A stretch of 64,000 nucleotides of DNA from Bog-532 sp963830385 (GTDB taxonomy: Bacteria; Actinomycetota; Actinomycetes; Streptosporangiales; Streptosporangiaceae): contig CAWHMD010000004.1 in assembly GCA_963830385.1 (NCBI GenBank), forward strand, positions 62,001-126,000, in the 5' to 3' direction. Shown here piece after piece: positions 44,947-52,925 of the stretch (the stretch's first letter is position 1; each line of letters begins with the position of its first letter). The notes beneath the pieces are model-generated. The model saw nothing but the letters and a program-made list of their open reading frames with translations, did no database searches and had not been told where the DNA came from. The translations under genes and the position numbers were made by a program.

Positions 44947-45643
44947 CGCCACCGCCAACACCCGCGTCCTGGTGGTGGAGGACGACCCGAACATCGTCGA
45001 CCTGATCCGGTCCAACCTGGCCGTGCGCGGCTTCGACACCGTGGTCTCCCAGGACGGCATGCGGGTGCTCAAGCTGCTTGAGACCGAGGACCCGGACATC
45101 GTGCTGCTGGACCTGATGCTGCCGGAGGCGGACGGGTTCGAGCTGTGCCGCCAGATCCGGGAGCGCTCGCTGGTCGGCATCATCGTGGTGTCGGCCCGCG
45201 GCGGTGAGCGGGACAAGGTGACCGCGCTCAACATGGGGGCCGACGACTACCTGACGAAGCCGTTCAGCATCGAGGAGTTGCTGGCCCGGATCACGGCCAC
45301 GCTCCGCCGGACCCGCCCGGCGGTGCTGCCCGAGCCGCAGGCGCCGGTCATCGTGGCCGGTGACATCGCCATCGACCTGGCCCGCCAGCAGGTGACCAGG
45401 CTGGGCCAGCCGGTGCACCTCACGCCGACCGAATTCGCCCTGCTGCGGGAGCTGGCCACCAACCGCGGCAAGCTGCTGACCCACTCCCATCTGCTGCGCC
45501 GGGTGTGGGGTCTCGGCTATGAGACCGAGACCGAGTATGTACGCGTCTACGTGCGACGGCTGCGGGCCAAGCTGGAAACCGAAGGCGGCGAGCCGCTGAT
45601 CCTCACCCAGCCGCGGGCGGGCTACCGTTTCGCTCCGGAATAA
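44939..45643 (+). CDS. OmpR/PhoB-family response regulator, 234 aa
   Basis: Receiver domain with acidic pair VLVVEDDPN, phospho-Asp 58 in VLLDLMLPEADGFE, Thr/Ser in IIVVSARGG and Lys in DYLTKPFSIEELLARI, then a winged helix (HLTPTEFALLRELATNRGKL, VRVYVRRLRAKLE). ATG 44939 overlaps the kinase stop by 8 bp with GAGGAG just upstream, so the two are translated together. Three 11-bp direct repeats begin at its stop codon and are the likely binding site. Predicted to regulate the downstream transporter genes. Confidence 0.94.
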   Translation: MADATANTRVLVVEDDPNIVDLIRSNLAVRGFDTVVSQDGMRVLKLLETEDPDIVLLDLMLPEADGFELCRQIRERSLVGIIVVSARGGERDKVTALNMGADDYLTKPFSIEELLARITATLRRTRPAVLPEPQAPVIVAGDIAIDLARQQVTRLGQPVHLTPTEFALLRELATNRGKLLTHSHLLRRVWGLGYETETEYVRVYVRRLRAKLETEGGEPLILTQPRAGYRFAPE

Positions 45644-45670
45644 CGACCGGATAACGGCTGAATAACGGTC
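45638..45670 (+). promoter_or_regulatory. Three tandem 11-bp repeats, probable response-regulator site
   Basis: GAATAACGACC (45638-45648), GGATAACGGCT (45649-45659) and GAATAACGGTC (45660-45670): direct units with an exact 11-bp period, the geometry of PhoB/OmpR-type head-to-tail binding. They start in the last codon and stop of the response regulator and lie about 255 bp before the binding-protein gene. Confidence 0.7.
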
Positions 45671-45793
45671 GGGGTGGCAATTCTGCGGCCAGTGTGACGT
45701 ACAGTGGCGTGCAGCTGTTTTGCCTGGCCTGGGCCGGTTTTGGGTGGCCTCCGAACCGTCTTGTTCACACTATTTTTATGACGCGACGGCGAT

Positions 45794-45809
45794 GTTAAGG
45801 CCCCGTTAA
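45794..45809 (+). promoter_or_regulatory. Paired GTTAA direct repeats, 11 bp apart, near the xylF promoter
   Basis: GTTAA at 45794-45798 and 45805-45809 lie exactly 11 bp apart, similar to the PHO-box layout of actinomycete PhoP (GTTCA repeats). The surrounding 45660-45925 leader is unusually AT-rich (TATTTTTATG upstream). Confidence 0.4.
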
Positions 45810-45925
45810 TTCTGACAGGCTTAAAGTTTCCGTCAAAAGCAGAGGCCGCGGCTGTTTCCTGCACGGAAGAACGCATAGATGCGCATCTCCCGTCCGCGGT
45901 CCCCGCAGACACTTGAGGTGATCCT

Positions 45926-47155
45926 TTGAATTTGATGACCAGAATCAGCTGGACATCGGCGCTCGCAGTGACCGCCGGTGTTGCCCTGGCCGCGTGCAGT
46001 AGCAGCGGCGGCGGCAGCAGCTCGCCTTCTTCCAGCAGCTCAGCCTCCAGCGGCGGCGGCTCGGGCAGCGTGCCGAGCATCTCCACGTCGTCCTTCACCC
46101 GGGACTTCTCGGCGATGGCGTCGCTGAAGCCGCTCGCGTCCAAGGGCAAGGGCAGCATCGGCGTGATCCTGCCGGACACCGTTTCGTCGGCCCGGTACAC
46201 CGAATTCGACGCCCCGTACCTGTCCAAGGCGCTGACCACCGCCGGCCTGACCTCGTCGCAGTTCTCGGTGCAGAACGCCCAGGGCAGTGACTCCACCCAG
46301 TTCACCGACGCCCAGGAAGACATCACCAAGGGCGCCACCGTCCTGGTCGTGGACCCGCTCGACGCCGGCACCGGCGCCAAGATCGAGTCCTACGCCAAGC
46401 AGCACGGCGTCGCGGTGGTCGACTACGACCGGCTGACCCTCGGCGGCAGCCGCCAGTACTACGTCAGCTTCAACAACGTCCAGGTCGGCAAGCTGATCGG
46501 CCAGGGCCTGGAGAGCTGCGTGACCGCCTGGGGCGTCAAGAGCCCGAACGTGCTGGTCATGAAGGGCGCCCCGACCGACAACAACGCCACGCTGTTCGCG
46601 CAGGGCTACGACGGCGTGCTGGCGTCGAAGTTCAGCAGCGGCTGGAAGAACGTCGGCACGGCCGCTGGCACCTGGGACCCGCCCACGGCGGAGACCGAGT
46701 TCCAGCAGCAGTACACCGCGCACAAGAACATCAACGCGGTGCTGGTGCCGAACGACGAGAACGCCGCGCCGATCATCCACTACCTGCAGTCGCTGAGCGT
46801 CAAGCCCAAGACCTTCCCGGTCACCGGGCAGGACGCGACGCTGGTCGGCCTCCAGAACATCCTGGCCGGTTACCAGTGCGGCACCGCCTACAAGCCGATC
46901 TACCTGGAGGCTCAGGCCGCCGCCGCGCTGGCGATGTACCTGCGCGCCGGTGAGAAGCCCCCGGCGTCGCTCGCCAACGGCAGCACCCAGGACACCCAGG
47001 CCAAGGTGGCCGTCCCGTCCGTCCTGCTGACCCCGGAGTGGGTCACCCCGTCCAACATGAACGACACGGTCATCAAGGACCAGTTCGTCCCGGCCAAGCA
47101 GCTGTGCGCGGGTAGCTACGCTTCGGACTGCAAGGCCAACAACATCACGCCATGA
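45926..47155 (+). CDS. xylF: Sugar ABC transporter substrate-binding lipoprotein (xylose type), 409 aa
   Basis: Extracellular sugar-binding protein. Signal peptide ends in lipobox ALAACSSSGG, then a Ser/Gly linker and a periplasmic-binding fold: GSIGVILPDTVSSARYTEFD, VLVVDPLDAGTG, VAVVDYDRLTLGGSRQYYVS, VTGQDATLVGLQNILAGYQC. The NAQGSD and YDR segments match the D-xylose-binding group. Start is TTG 45926 with GAGGTG 5 bases upstream; ATG 45935 is possible but badly spaced. First transporter gene, behind the repeat sites and presumably the regulated promoter. Confidence 0.85.
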   Translation: MNLMTRISWTSALAVTAGVALAACSSSGGGSSSPSSSSSASSGGGSGSVPSISTSSFTRDFSAMASLKPLASKGKGSIGVILPDTVSSARYTEFDAPYLSKALTTAGLTSSQFSVQNAQGSDSTQFTDAQEDITKGATVLVVDPLDAGTGAKIESYAKQHGVAVVDYDRLTLGGSRQYYVSFNNVQVGKLIGQGLESCVTAWGVKSPNVLVMKGAPTDNNATLFAQGYDGVLASKFSSGWKNVGTAAGTWDPPTAETEFQQQYTAHKNINAVLVPNDENAAPIIHYLQSLSVKPKTFPVTGQDATLVGLQNILAGYQCGTAYKPIYLEAQAAAALAMYLRAGEKPPASLANGSTQDTQAKVAVPSVLLTPEWVTPSNMNDTVIKDQFVPAKQLCAGSYASDCKANNITP

Positions 47156-47192
47156 TGCTCACCCATCATCGGCATCAGATCGGACGTGTTTG

Positions 47193-48083
47193 GTGACCAC
47201 ACCAAGCGCCGCCGACGGCGCCCGGCCCGCCAATGGCGGCCGGGCGCCGTCCCCTGCGGCTCCCACCAACCCGGCTGAGCGGTCCAGTGACGACCCGCCC
47301 CTGCTCGAACTGCGCGGCGTCGGCAAGAACTTCGGCCCGGTCCGGGCGCTCAGCGACATCAACCTGACCATCCCCGCGGGCAAGGTGACCGCCCTCGTCG
47401 GCGACAACGGCGCAGGTAAATCCACCTTGATCAAGACGATCTCGGGCATCTGGCAGCCCGACGCGGGCCAGATCCTCTGGAAGGGCCGGCCGGTCCACCT
47501 GCACAGCCCGAGGGCGGCCACCGACCTCGGGATCGCCACCGTCTACCAGGACCTCGCCCTGTGCGACAACCTGGACATCGTGCAGAACATGTTCCTCGGC
47601 CGCGAGGAGATGAAGCGCTGGCAGCTCGACGAGATCGACATGGAGCTGCAGGCCAAGCAGACCCTGGCCGACCTGTCGGTGGTGACGGTCCGCTCGATCC
47701 GCCAGCCGGTCGGCTCGCTGTCCGGTGGCCAGCGCCAGGCCGTGGCGGTGGCCAAGGCGGTCATGCAGAACGCCGAGCTGGTGATCATGGACGAGCCGAC
47801 CGCGGCCCTGGGTGTGACCCAGACCAAGGTCGTGCTCGACCTGATCGAGACGCTGTCCGGCCGGGGTATCGCGGTCCTGGTCATCTCGCACAACCTGACC
47901 GACGTCATGAACGCCGCCGACCGGATCGCGGTGCTGTACCTCGGCCGGATGGCCGCGGTTGAACCGGTCGAGGACCTCAACACCGCGTCCATCGTCGAGC
48001 TCATGACCACCGGCCGCTCGGACCAGACCCATCCCCCGGCCGGGCAGGTCCAGGCCGGGCAGCACGCAGGGGAGGTCTCGTGA
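47193..48083 (+). CDS. xylG: Sugar ABC transporter ATPase, single-NBD (xylG-like), 296 aa
   Basis: Energises the importer. Walker A VGDNGAGKSTLIKTI, Q-loop TVYQDLALCDNLD, signature GSLSGGQRQAVAVA, Walker B LVIMDEPTAALG, H-loop VLVISHNLTDV. RbsA/XylG proteins usually have two NBDs (about 500 aa); this has one, so it acts as a dimer or pairs with another NBD, the obvious local candidate being the kinase-fused one. GTG 47193 preferred over TTG 47190. Its TGA overlaps the GTG of the permease (GTGA). Confidence 0.9.
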   Translation: MTTPSAADGARPANGGRAPSPAAPTNPAERSSDDPPLLELRGVGKNFGPVRALSDINLTIPAGKVTALVGDNGAGKSTLIKTISGIWQPDAGQILWKGRPVHLHSPRAATDLGIATVYQDLALCDNLDIVQNMFLGREEMKRWQLDEIDMELQAKQTLADLSVVTVRSIRQPVGSLSGGQRQAVAVAKAVMQNAELVIMDEPTAALGVTQTKVVLDLIETLSGRGIAVLVISHNLTDVMNAADRIAVLYLGRMAAVEPVEDLNTASIVELMTTGRSDQTHPPAGQVQAGQHAGEVS

Positions 48084-49385
48084 GCACCGAAACTCACCAG
48101 CCGTCGCCCGAGACACCCGAATCGGCCGAGAACGGCGACGCCGTCGACACTCAGGTCGCCACGGCGGCGCCGGAGGTCCTCGCCAACTCGCTGGGCGAGT
48201 ACGTCCGGATCCAGCTCCGCCGGATCCGCAGCGGCGAGAGCGGCGCCCTCCCGGTCGTCATCGGCCTGGTCGCGATCGTGATCTACTTCCAGGCCAGGAA
48301 CTCGCTGTTCCTGTCGCCCGGGAAACCTGGTCAACCTGCTGATCCAGGGCGCGCCCTACATCATCCTCGGCATGGCGGAAGTGTTCGTCCTGCTGCTGGG
48401 CGAGATCGACCTGGCCGTAGGGTTCACCGGCGCCGTGGCCGCGGTCATCACCGCGTGGACCGTGTTCAGCGTGCCGTGGTGGATCGCGATCATCCTCGGG
48501 CTGGGCACCGGGGCGGCCCTGGGCCTGCTCTTCGGCCTGCTGATCACCAGGCTGGGGTTGCCATCGTTCGTGGTGACCCTGGCCGGCCTGCTCGGCCTCC
48601 AGGGCCTGATGATCGTCCTGGTCGCCCGCAGCGGCCATGGCCCGGGCGGTTCCATCCCGATCAACAACAAGATCATCGGCGACCTGACCGAGGGCAACCT
48701 CAGTCCCGTGGCCGGGTGGATCGTCATGGTGGTGGTGGTGCTACTGGCCGCCTTGGTGCTGCTCATGCGCGACCGCCAGCGCCGGGCAGCCGGTCTCGTC
48801 ACCCCGCCGATCAGCGTGACCGCGCTGAAGATCGGGGTCATGGCGGTGGCCGGCGTGGTCGTCGTGCTGATCGGCAACGCCGACCGCGGCACCGCCCTGC
48901 AGGCCCTGCGCGGGGTGCCCTGGGTGACGCTCATCGTGCTCGGCGTGCTGGGCATCTGGACGTTCCTGCTGGGACGGACCCGGTTCGGCCGGTACATCTA
49001 CGCCATCGGCGGTAACGCCGAGGCGGCCCGGCGGGCCGGCGTCAGCCTCAACCGGATCAGGACGCTGGCCTTCGTGCTGACCGGCCTGACCGGGGCGATC
49101 GCGGGCATCATCCTGGCCTCCCGGCTGGGCTCGATCTCCACCGACGTCGACGGCGGCCAGCTGGTGCTGTTCGCCGTGGCGGCGGCGGTCATCGGCGGTA
49201 CCCACCTGTTCGGCGGGCACGGCAAGATGCTCAACGCCCTCATCGGTGGCCTGGTGGTGGCGGCGATCGCCAACGGCCTGGCCCTGCTCGGGACGAGCGC
49301 GGCGGCGACCTACATCGTCACCTCGCTGGTCCTGCTGGCCGCGGTCAGCGTGGACGCGCTGTCCCGGCGCGGCAAGACGAGCTGA
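48080..49385 (+). pseudogene. xylH: Sugar ABC transporter permease (xylH-like), one frameshift near 48322
   Basis: Membrane permease of the ribose/xylose family. An N-terminal segment (GALPVVIGLVAIVIYFQARN) is followed by the expected SPGNLVNLLIQGAPYIILGM, but in the next frame: CCCGGGAAACC at 48317-48327 has one base too many. After it, FVLLLGEIDLAVGFTGAVAA, LPSFVVTLAGLLGLQGLMIV, YAIGGNAEAARRAGVSLNRI and FGGHGKMLNALIGG are all typical. GTG 48080 overlaps the ATPase stop. Everything else is well conserved, so I expect the gene to be intact in the organism. Confidence 0.82.
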
Positions 49386-49402
49386 CAGTTTCCTGCAGTC
49401 GA

Positions 49403-49447
49403 CGAGGAGGTACCCGCACCTGAGGCGGGTGCCTCCTCGGCTCTTTC
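49403..49447 (+). terminator. Terminator after the xyl operon
   Basis: CGAGGAGG-TA-CCCGC (49403-49415) pairs with GCGGG-TG-CCTCCTCG (49425-49439); CTCTTTC follows. A stable hairpin 18 bp after the permease stop. Confidence 0.6.
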
Positions 49448-49597
49448 ACGGCCCTCCCGGTCAGAGCATTTTCATAGGAAAGGGTCGCTTAAGCTGCGCG
49501 TTCTCAGGCTGTGCTGAGGGAACCCTGATGCAGGCCGGCCAAACTCAGGTCGCGGACCCTTCGTCCGAGCTCACTGCCCGAGTGCCTGGAGGCCCGC

Positions 49598-51859
49598 TTG
49601 TCCACGACCGTGGTGGATTCCCCGCTGAGCCCGTCTGGCTACCACGACCGGACCGGCGCCGCGGGCCGCCATCCGCGCTGGCAGGTGTGGCGCTCGCCGG
49701 AGGGTCAGCCCCCGTGGGCCCGCCCGGCCCTGCTGGGGATCGCGGCGCTGGCGGCGCTGCTGTTCGCCTGGAACATCGCCGACGCCGGGCTGGCGCCGTT
49801 CTACTCGGTCGCGGTCAAGAGCATGTCGGTGAGCTGGAAGGCCTTCTTCTACGGGGCGCTCGACCCCAGGGCCACGGTCACCATCGACAAGCTGGCGGGC
49901 TCGTTCGCACCGCAGGCCCTGTCGGCCCGCATCTTCGGCTATCACCCCTGGTCGCTGGCGCTGCCCCAGGTCATCGAGGGCGTCATCGCCACTCTGGCCA
50001 TGTACCGGGTCGTCCGCCGCTGGGCGGGCCCGGTGCCCGGCCTGCTGGCGGCCGGGATCTTCGCGCTCACCCCGATCGCGGCGTCGATGTTCGGGCACAG
50101 CATGGAAGACGGCCTGCTGACCATGTGCCTGGTGCTGGCGGCCGACGCCTACCAGCGGGCGGTGATGGAGGCGCGGCTGCGGTCGCTGCTGTGGTCCGGG
50201 TTCTGGGTCGGGGTGGGCTTCCAGGCCAAGATGCTGCAGGCCTGGATGGTGCTGCCCGCGCTGGCGATCGGTTACCTGCTGTTCGCGCCGGCGCCGCTGC
50301 GGCGCCGGCTGGTGCAGCTCACCGTGGCCGGGGTGGTGATGCTGGCGGTGTCGCTGTCGTGGATCGCGCTGTACACGTTCACCCCGGCCAAGGACCGCCC
50401 GTACGTGGACGGGTCCACCAACAACAGCGCGATCTCGATGGTGTTCGGCTACAACGGCCTGGAGCGGTTCGGCATCAGCGTGCCCGGCTCGGTCACCAGC
50501 GGCCCCGGCGTCGGCGGCGGCGGCGGCGCCCGCCAGGCCGGCGCGCCGACCAGGGAAGCGGCCGGCGACGGCCCGGGTGGCTTCGGCAGCACCGCTCCGG
50601 GTGGCGCTCCGGCCGCGGGTGGCGCCGGCGGGTTCGCACCCGGCGGTCAGCGGGCCGGGGCGAGCAGCTTCGGGCAGGGCTGGACCAAGCTGCTCGGCAG
50701 CGAGTTCGGGACCCAGGTCGGCTGGCTCTACCCGCTGGCCATCCTCGCGCTGATCTTCGGCCTGCTGTGGACCTGGCGGGCGCGGCGCACCGACCAGGTG
50801 CGGGCCGGGTTCGTGATGTGGGGGATCTGGCTGCTCACGTTCGGCCTGATCTTCAGCAAGATGAGCAGCATCCCGCACACCGCCTACGTGGCCTCGCTGG
50901 CCCCGCCGCTGGCCGCGCTGTCGGCGGCCGGCATCGTGATGTTCTGGCGTTACTTCCGGGCCGGGGACCCGCGCGGCTGGGTGCTGCCGGTGGCGGTGGC
51001 GGCCGAGGCGGCCTGGGCGCTGTTCCTGTGGCGGGACTACGGCGGCTTCCTGCCGTGGATGCGGATCGTGATCGTGGCGGCCGCGGTGATCGGGATCGCG
51101 GTCATGGTGGCGGTCCGGCTGACCGGCCGGGCCCGGGCCCGGCTGCTGACCGTCGGGCTGACCGCCGGGGTCGGCGCGATGCTGGTCGCCCCGGCCGCCT
51201 GGGCCGGCTCGGTGCTGGACGCCAAGTACGCGGGCAGCTCGTTCAACGCCACCGCCGGTCCCAGCGCGATGGGCGGCTTCGGCGGCGGGGGTGGCGGCGG
51301 TGGCCCGGCCGCCGGCAACGCGTCGGCCGAGGACGCCTTCCGCGACTTCGCCGACCAGTCCGGGGACCGGGCCGGGACCAGGCGGGGCGGGGCCGAAGGC
51401 TTCCCCGGCGGCGGCGCCGGCGGCATCCAGGGCAGCGCCACCACGTCCCTGAGCAGCAGCGAGAAGGCGATCTACGACTACGTCAGCGCCCACCGCGGCA
51501 ACGCCTCCTACCTGTTCGCGGTGTCGTCCTGGGAGACGGCGTCGCCCTACATCGAGGCCACCGGGCAGGAGGTCATGCCGATGGGCGGCTTCAGCGGCTC
51601 GGTCCCGGCGCCGACGCTGGCCCAGGTCCAGCAGCTGGTCGCGTCCGGCCAGCTGAAGTTCTTCCTGCTGAACGGCGCGGGCGGCGGTCTCGGGGGCGGC
51701 TTCAGCGGCCGCAGCGGCTCGGCCGCCTCCAGCATCGAGTCCTGGGTGGAGCAGCACTGCGGCACGGTCCCGGCCAAGGACTACGGCGGCAGCACCACCG
51801 GCGGGGGCGGCGGCCTCGACTCCGGCGGCACCCTCTACGCCTGCTCCACCACCTCCTGA
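49598..51859 (+). CDS. GT39/ArnT-type membrane glycosyltransferase with Gly-rich loops, 753 aa
   Basis: Polyprenol-phosphate-sugar-dependent glycosyltransferase. About 11 membrane segments; the first loop has the DPRATVTIDKLAGSFAPQAL pattern with the acidic residue expected for GT-C catalysis, then FGYHPWSLALPQVIEGVIAT and GHSMEDGLLTMCLVLAADAY. Two long Gly/Ala-rich insertions (residues about 305-360 and 565-615) interrupt the outer loops. The soluble C-terminal domain holds SSSEKAIYDYVSAHRGNASY and GQEVMPMGGFSGSVPAPTL. TTG 49598 has GGAGG 6 bases upstream. Acceptor unknown; such proteins modify the actinobacterial envelope. Confidence 0.85.
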   Translation: MSTTVVDSPLSPSGYHDRTGAAGRHPRWQVWRSPEGQPPWARPALLGIAALAALLFAWNIADAGLAPFYSVAVKSMSVSWKAFFYGALDPRATVTIDKLAGSFAPQALSARIFGYHPWSLALPQVIEGVIATLAMYRVVRRWAGPVPGLLAAGIFALTPIAASMFGHSMEDGLLTMCLVLAADAYQRAVMEARLRSLLWSGFWVGVGFQAKMLQAWMVLPALAIGYLLFAPAPLRRRLVQLTVAGVVMLAVSLSWIALYTFTPAKDRPYVDGSTNNSAISMVFGYNGLERFGISVPGSVTSGPGVGGGGGARQAGAPTREAAGDGPGGFGSTAPGGAPAAGGAGGFAPGGQRAGASSFGQGWTKLLGSEFGTQVGWLYPLAILALIFGLLWTWRARRTDQVRAGFVMWGIWLLTFGLIFSKMSSIPHTAYVASLAPPLAALSAAGIVMFWRYFRAGDPRGWVLPVAVAAEAAWALFLWRDYGGFLPWMRIVIVAAAVIGIAVMVAVRLTGRARARLLTVGLTAGVGAMLVAPAAWAGSVLDAKYAGSSFNATAGPSAMGGFGGGGGGGGPAAGNASAEDAFRDFADQSGDRAGTRRGGAEGFPGGGAGGIQGSATTSLSSSEKAIYDYVSAHRGNASYLFAVSSWETASPYIEATGQEVMPMGGFSGSVPAPTLAQVQQLVASGQLKFFLLNGAGGGLGGGFSGRSGSAASSIESWVEQHCGTVPAKDYGGSTTGGGGGLDSGGTLYACSTTS

Positions 51860-51867
51860 CCCAACAA

Positions 51868-51919
51868 ACGCAATGGCGCCTTTGCCCTTGCTCTTACAGG
51901 GGCAAAGGCGCCATTGCGT
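51868..51919. repeat. 46-bp dispersed hairpin element, copy 2 (20-bp perfect stem)
   Basis: ACGCAATGGCGCCTTTGCCC (51868-51887) pairs perfectly with 51900-51919 around a 12-nt loop. The core 51871-51916 is the same element as the reverse complement of 34823-34868. It lies between the convergent glycosyltransferase and phosphotransferase genes. Confidence 0.85.
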
Positions 51920-51977
51920 ATGCAACCGATCGGCATGAAGGCCGCTGGGGCGCCGGGGCGGCCCGGATCGACGACAC

Positions 51978-52925
51978 CTACCCGTCGAGCCCCAGCGCCC
52001 GGAAGCGCCAGGCCAGGTCCTCGACCCAGTCGGCCGGAGTGCGGTGGTCCGGGAGGGGCAAACCAGCCTCGCTGCGCCAGAGCACGTCGCCGAGGGCGGC
52101 GCGCAGGTGCCAGGCCATGATCCGGTCCATCGCCGGCGGCCGCCCGGTGAGCCGCTCGTAGTGGCGGACGGTGGCGGTCAGCAGCTCCAGGTCCGGCCCC
52201 AGCCCGGGACCGGGGAACGCGCGCAGGTCGTACTCCGGATCGGCCAGCCCGGCGGTTTCGAAGTCGATCACCACGGCCAGGCGGTCCCGTTGCCACACCT
52301 GGTTGTCGCCGTGCAGGTCGCCGTGGACGAGGACGGGCGCGGCGGACACCGCCAGCACCTCGTCCGCCCAGTCGCACCAGCGCTGCACGGCGGGCCACGA
52401 GCCGGGCTCGATCCAGCGGCCCAGCCGGTCCCGCAGGGCCCCGGTGGTGGCCGGGAACAGCGGATCGGGCAGCGCGCCCGCCGCGGCCGCCGCCCGTTCC
52501 CTTGCCGCCGGGCTGTGCAGCGCGGCCAGGAACTCAGCCAGCTGCCGCCCGGCCCGCGCCCGCCCGGAGGGGCCGATCGAGTCCGCCACCGCGAACAGCG
52601 ACGTGCCCGGCATCCGCCGGGTGACCAGCAGCAGCGGGTCGGTGCTGGCCGCCACCACTTCGGGCAGGAACGGCACCAGGCCGTCCCGGGCCAGCGCGGT
52701 CAGCAGCGCGATCTCCCGCTGCAGGCGCAGCCCGGCCGGACGCGACCAGGCGAACTTGACCACGAACCGGCCGCCCGCCACCGCGGTGGATGACCAGAAG
52801 CGCGGGTCCTCGCTGGTGCCCGCCGTGTCCGCGGACACCACCACATGCCCGGCCGCCACCTCCGGCGCGACCGCCTCGAGCGCCGCGACCAGCGTCGCTC
52901 GTTGCCCGTCCGGCAGCCAGTTCAC
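51978..52925 (-). CDS. Aminoglycoside phosphotransferase-family kinase, 315 aa
   Basis: Small-molecule kinase fold: GRFVVKFAWSRP (ATP Lys), LLLVTRRMPGTSLFAVAD, VLVHGDLHGDNQVWQRDRLA (HGDxxxxN catalytic loop) and VVIDFETAGLADPEYDLRAF (metal Asp). GTG 52925 overlaps the TGA of the upstream E1 gene (GTGA), so translation is coupled. The target is probably a metabolite rather than an antibiotic, given that coupling. Confidence 0.88.
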   Translation of the reverse strand: MNWLPDGQRATLVAALEAVAPEVAAGHVVVSADTAGTSEDPRFWSSTAVAGGRFVVKFAWSRPAGLRLQREIALLTALARDGLVPFLPEVVAASTDPLLLVTRRMPGTSLFAVADSIGPSGRARAGRQLAEFLAALHSPAARERAAAAAGALPDPLFPATTGALRDRLGRWIEPGSWPAVQRWCDWADEVLAVSAAPVLVHGDLHGDNQVWQRDRLAVVIDFETAGLADPEYDLRAFPGPGLGPDLELLTATVRHYERLTGRPPAMDRIMAWHLRAALGDVLWRSEAGLPLPDHRTPADWVEDLAWRFRALGLDG

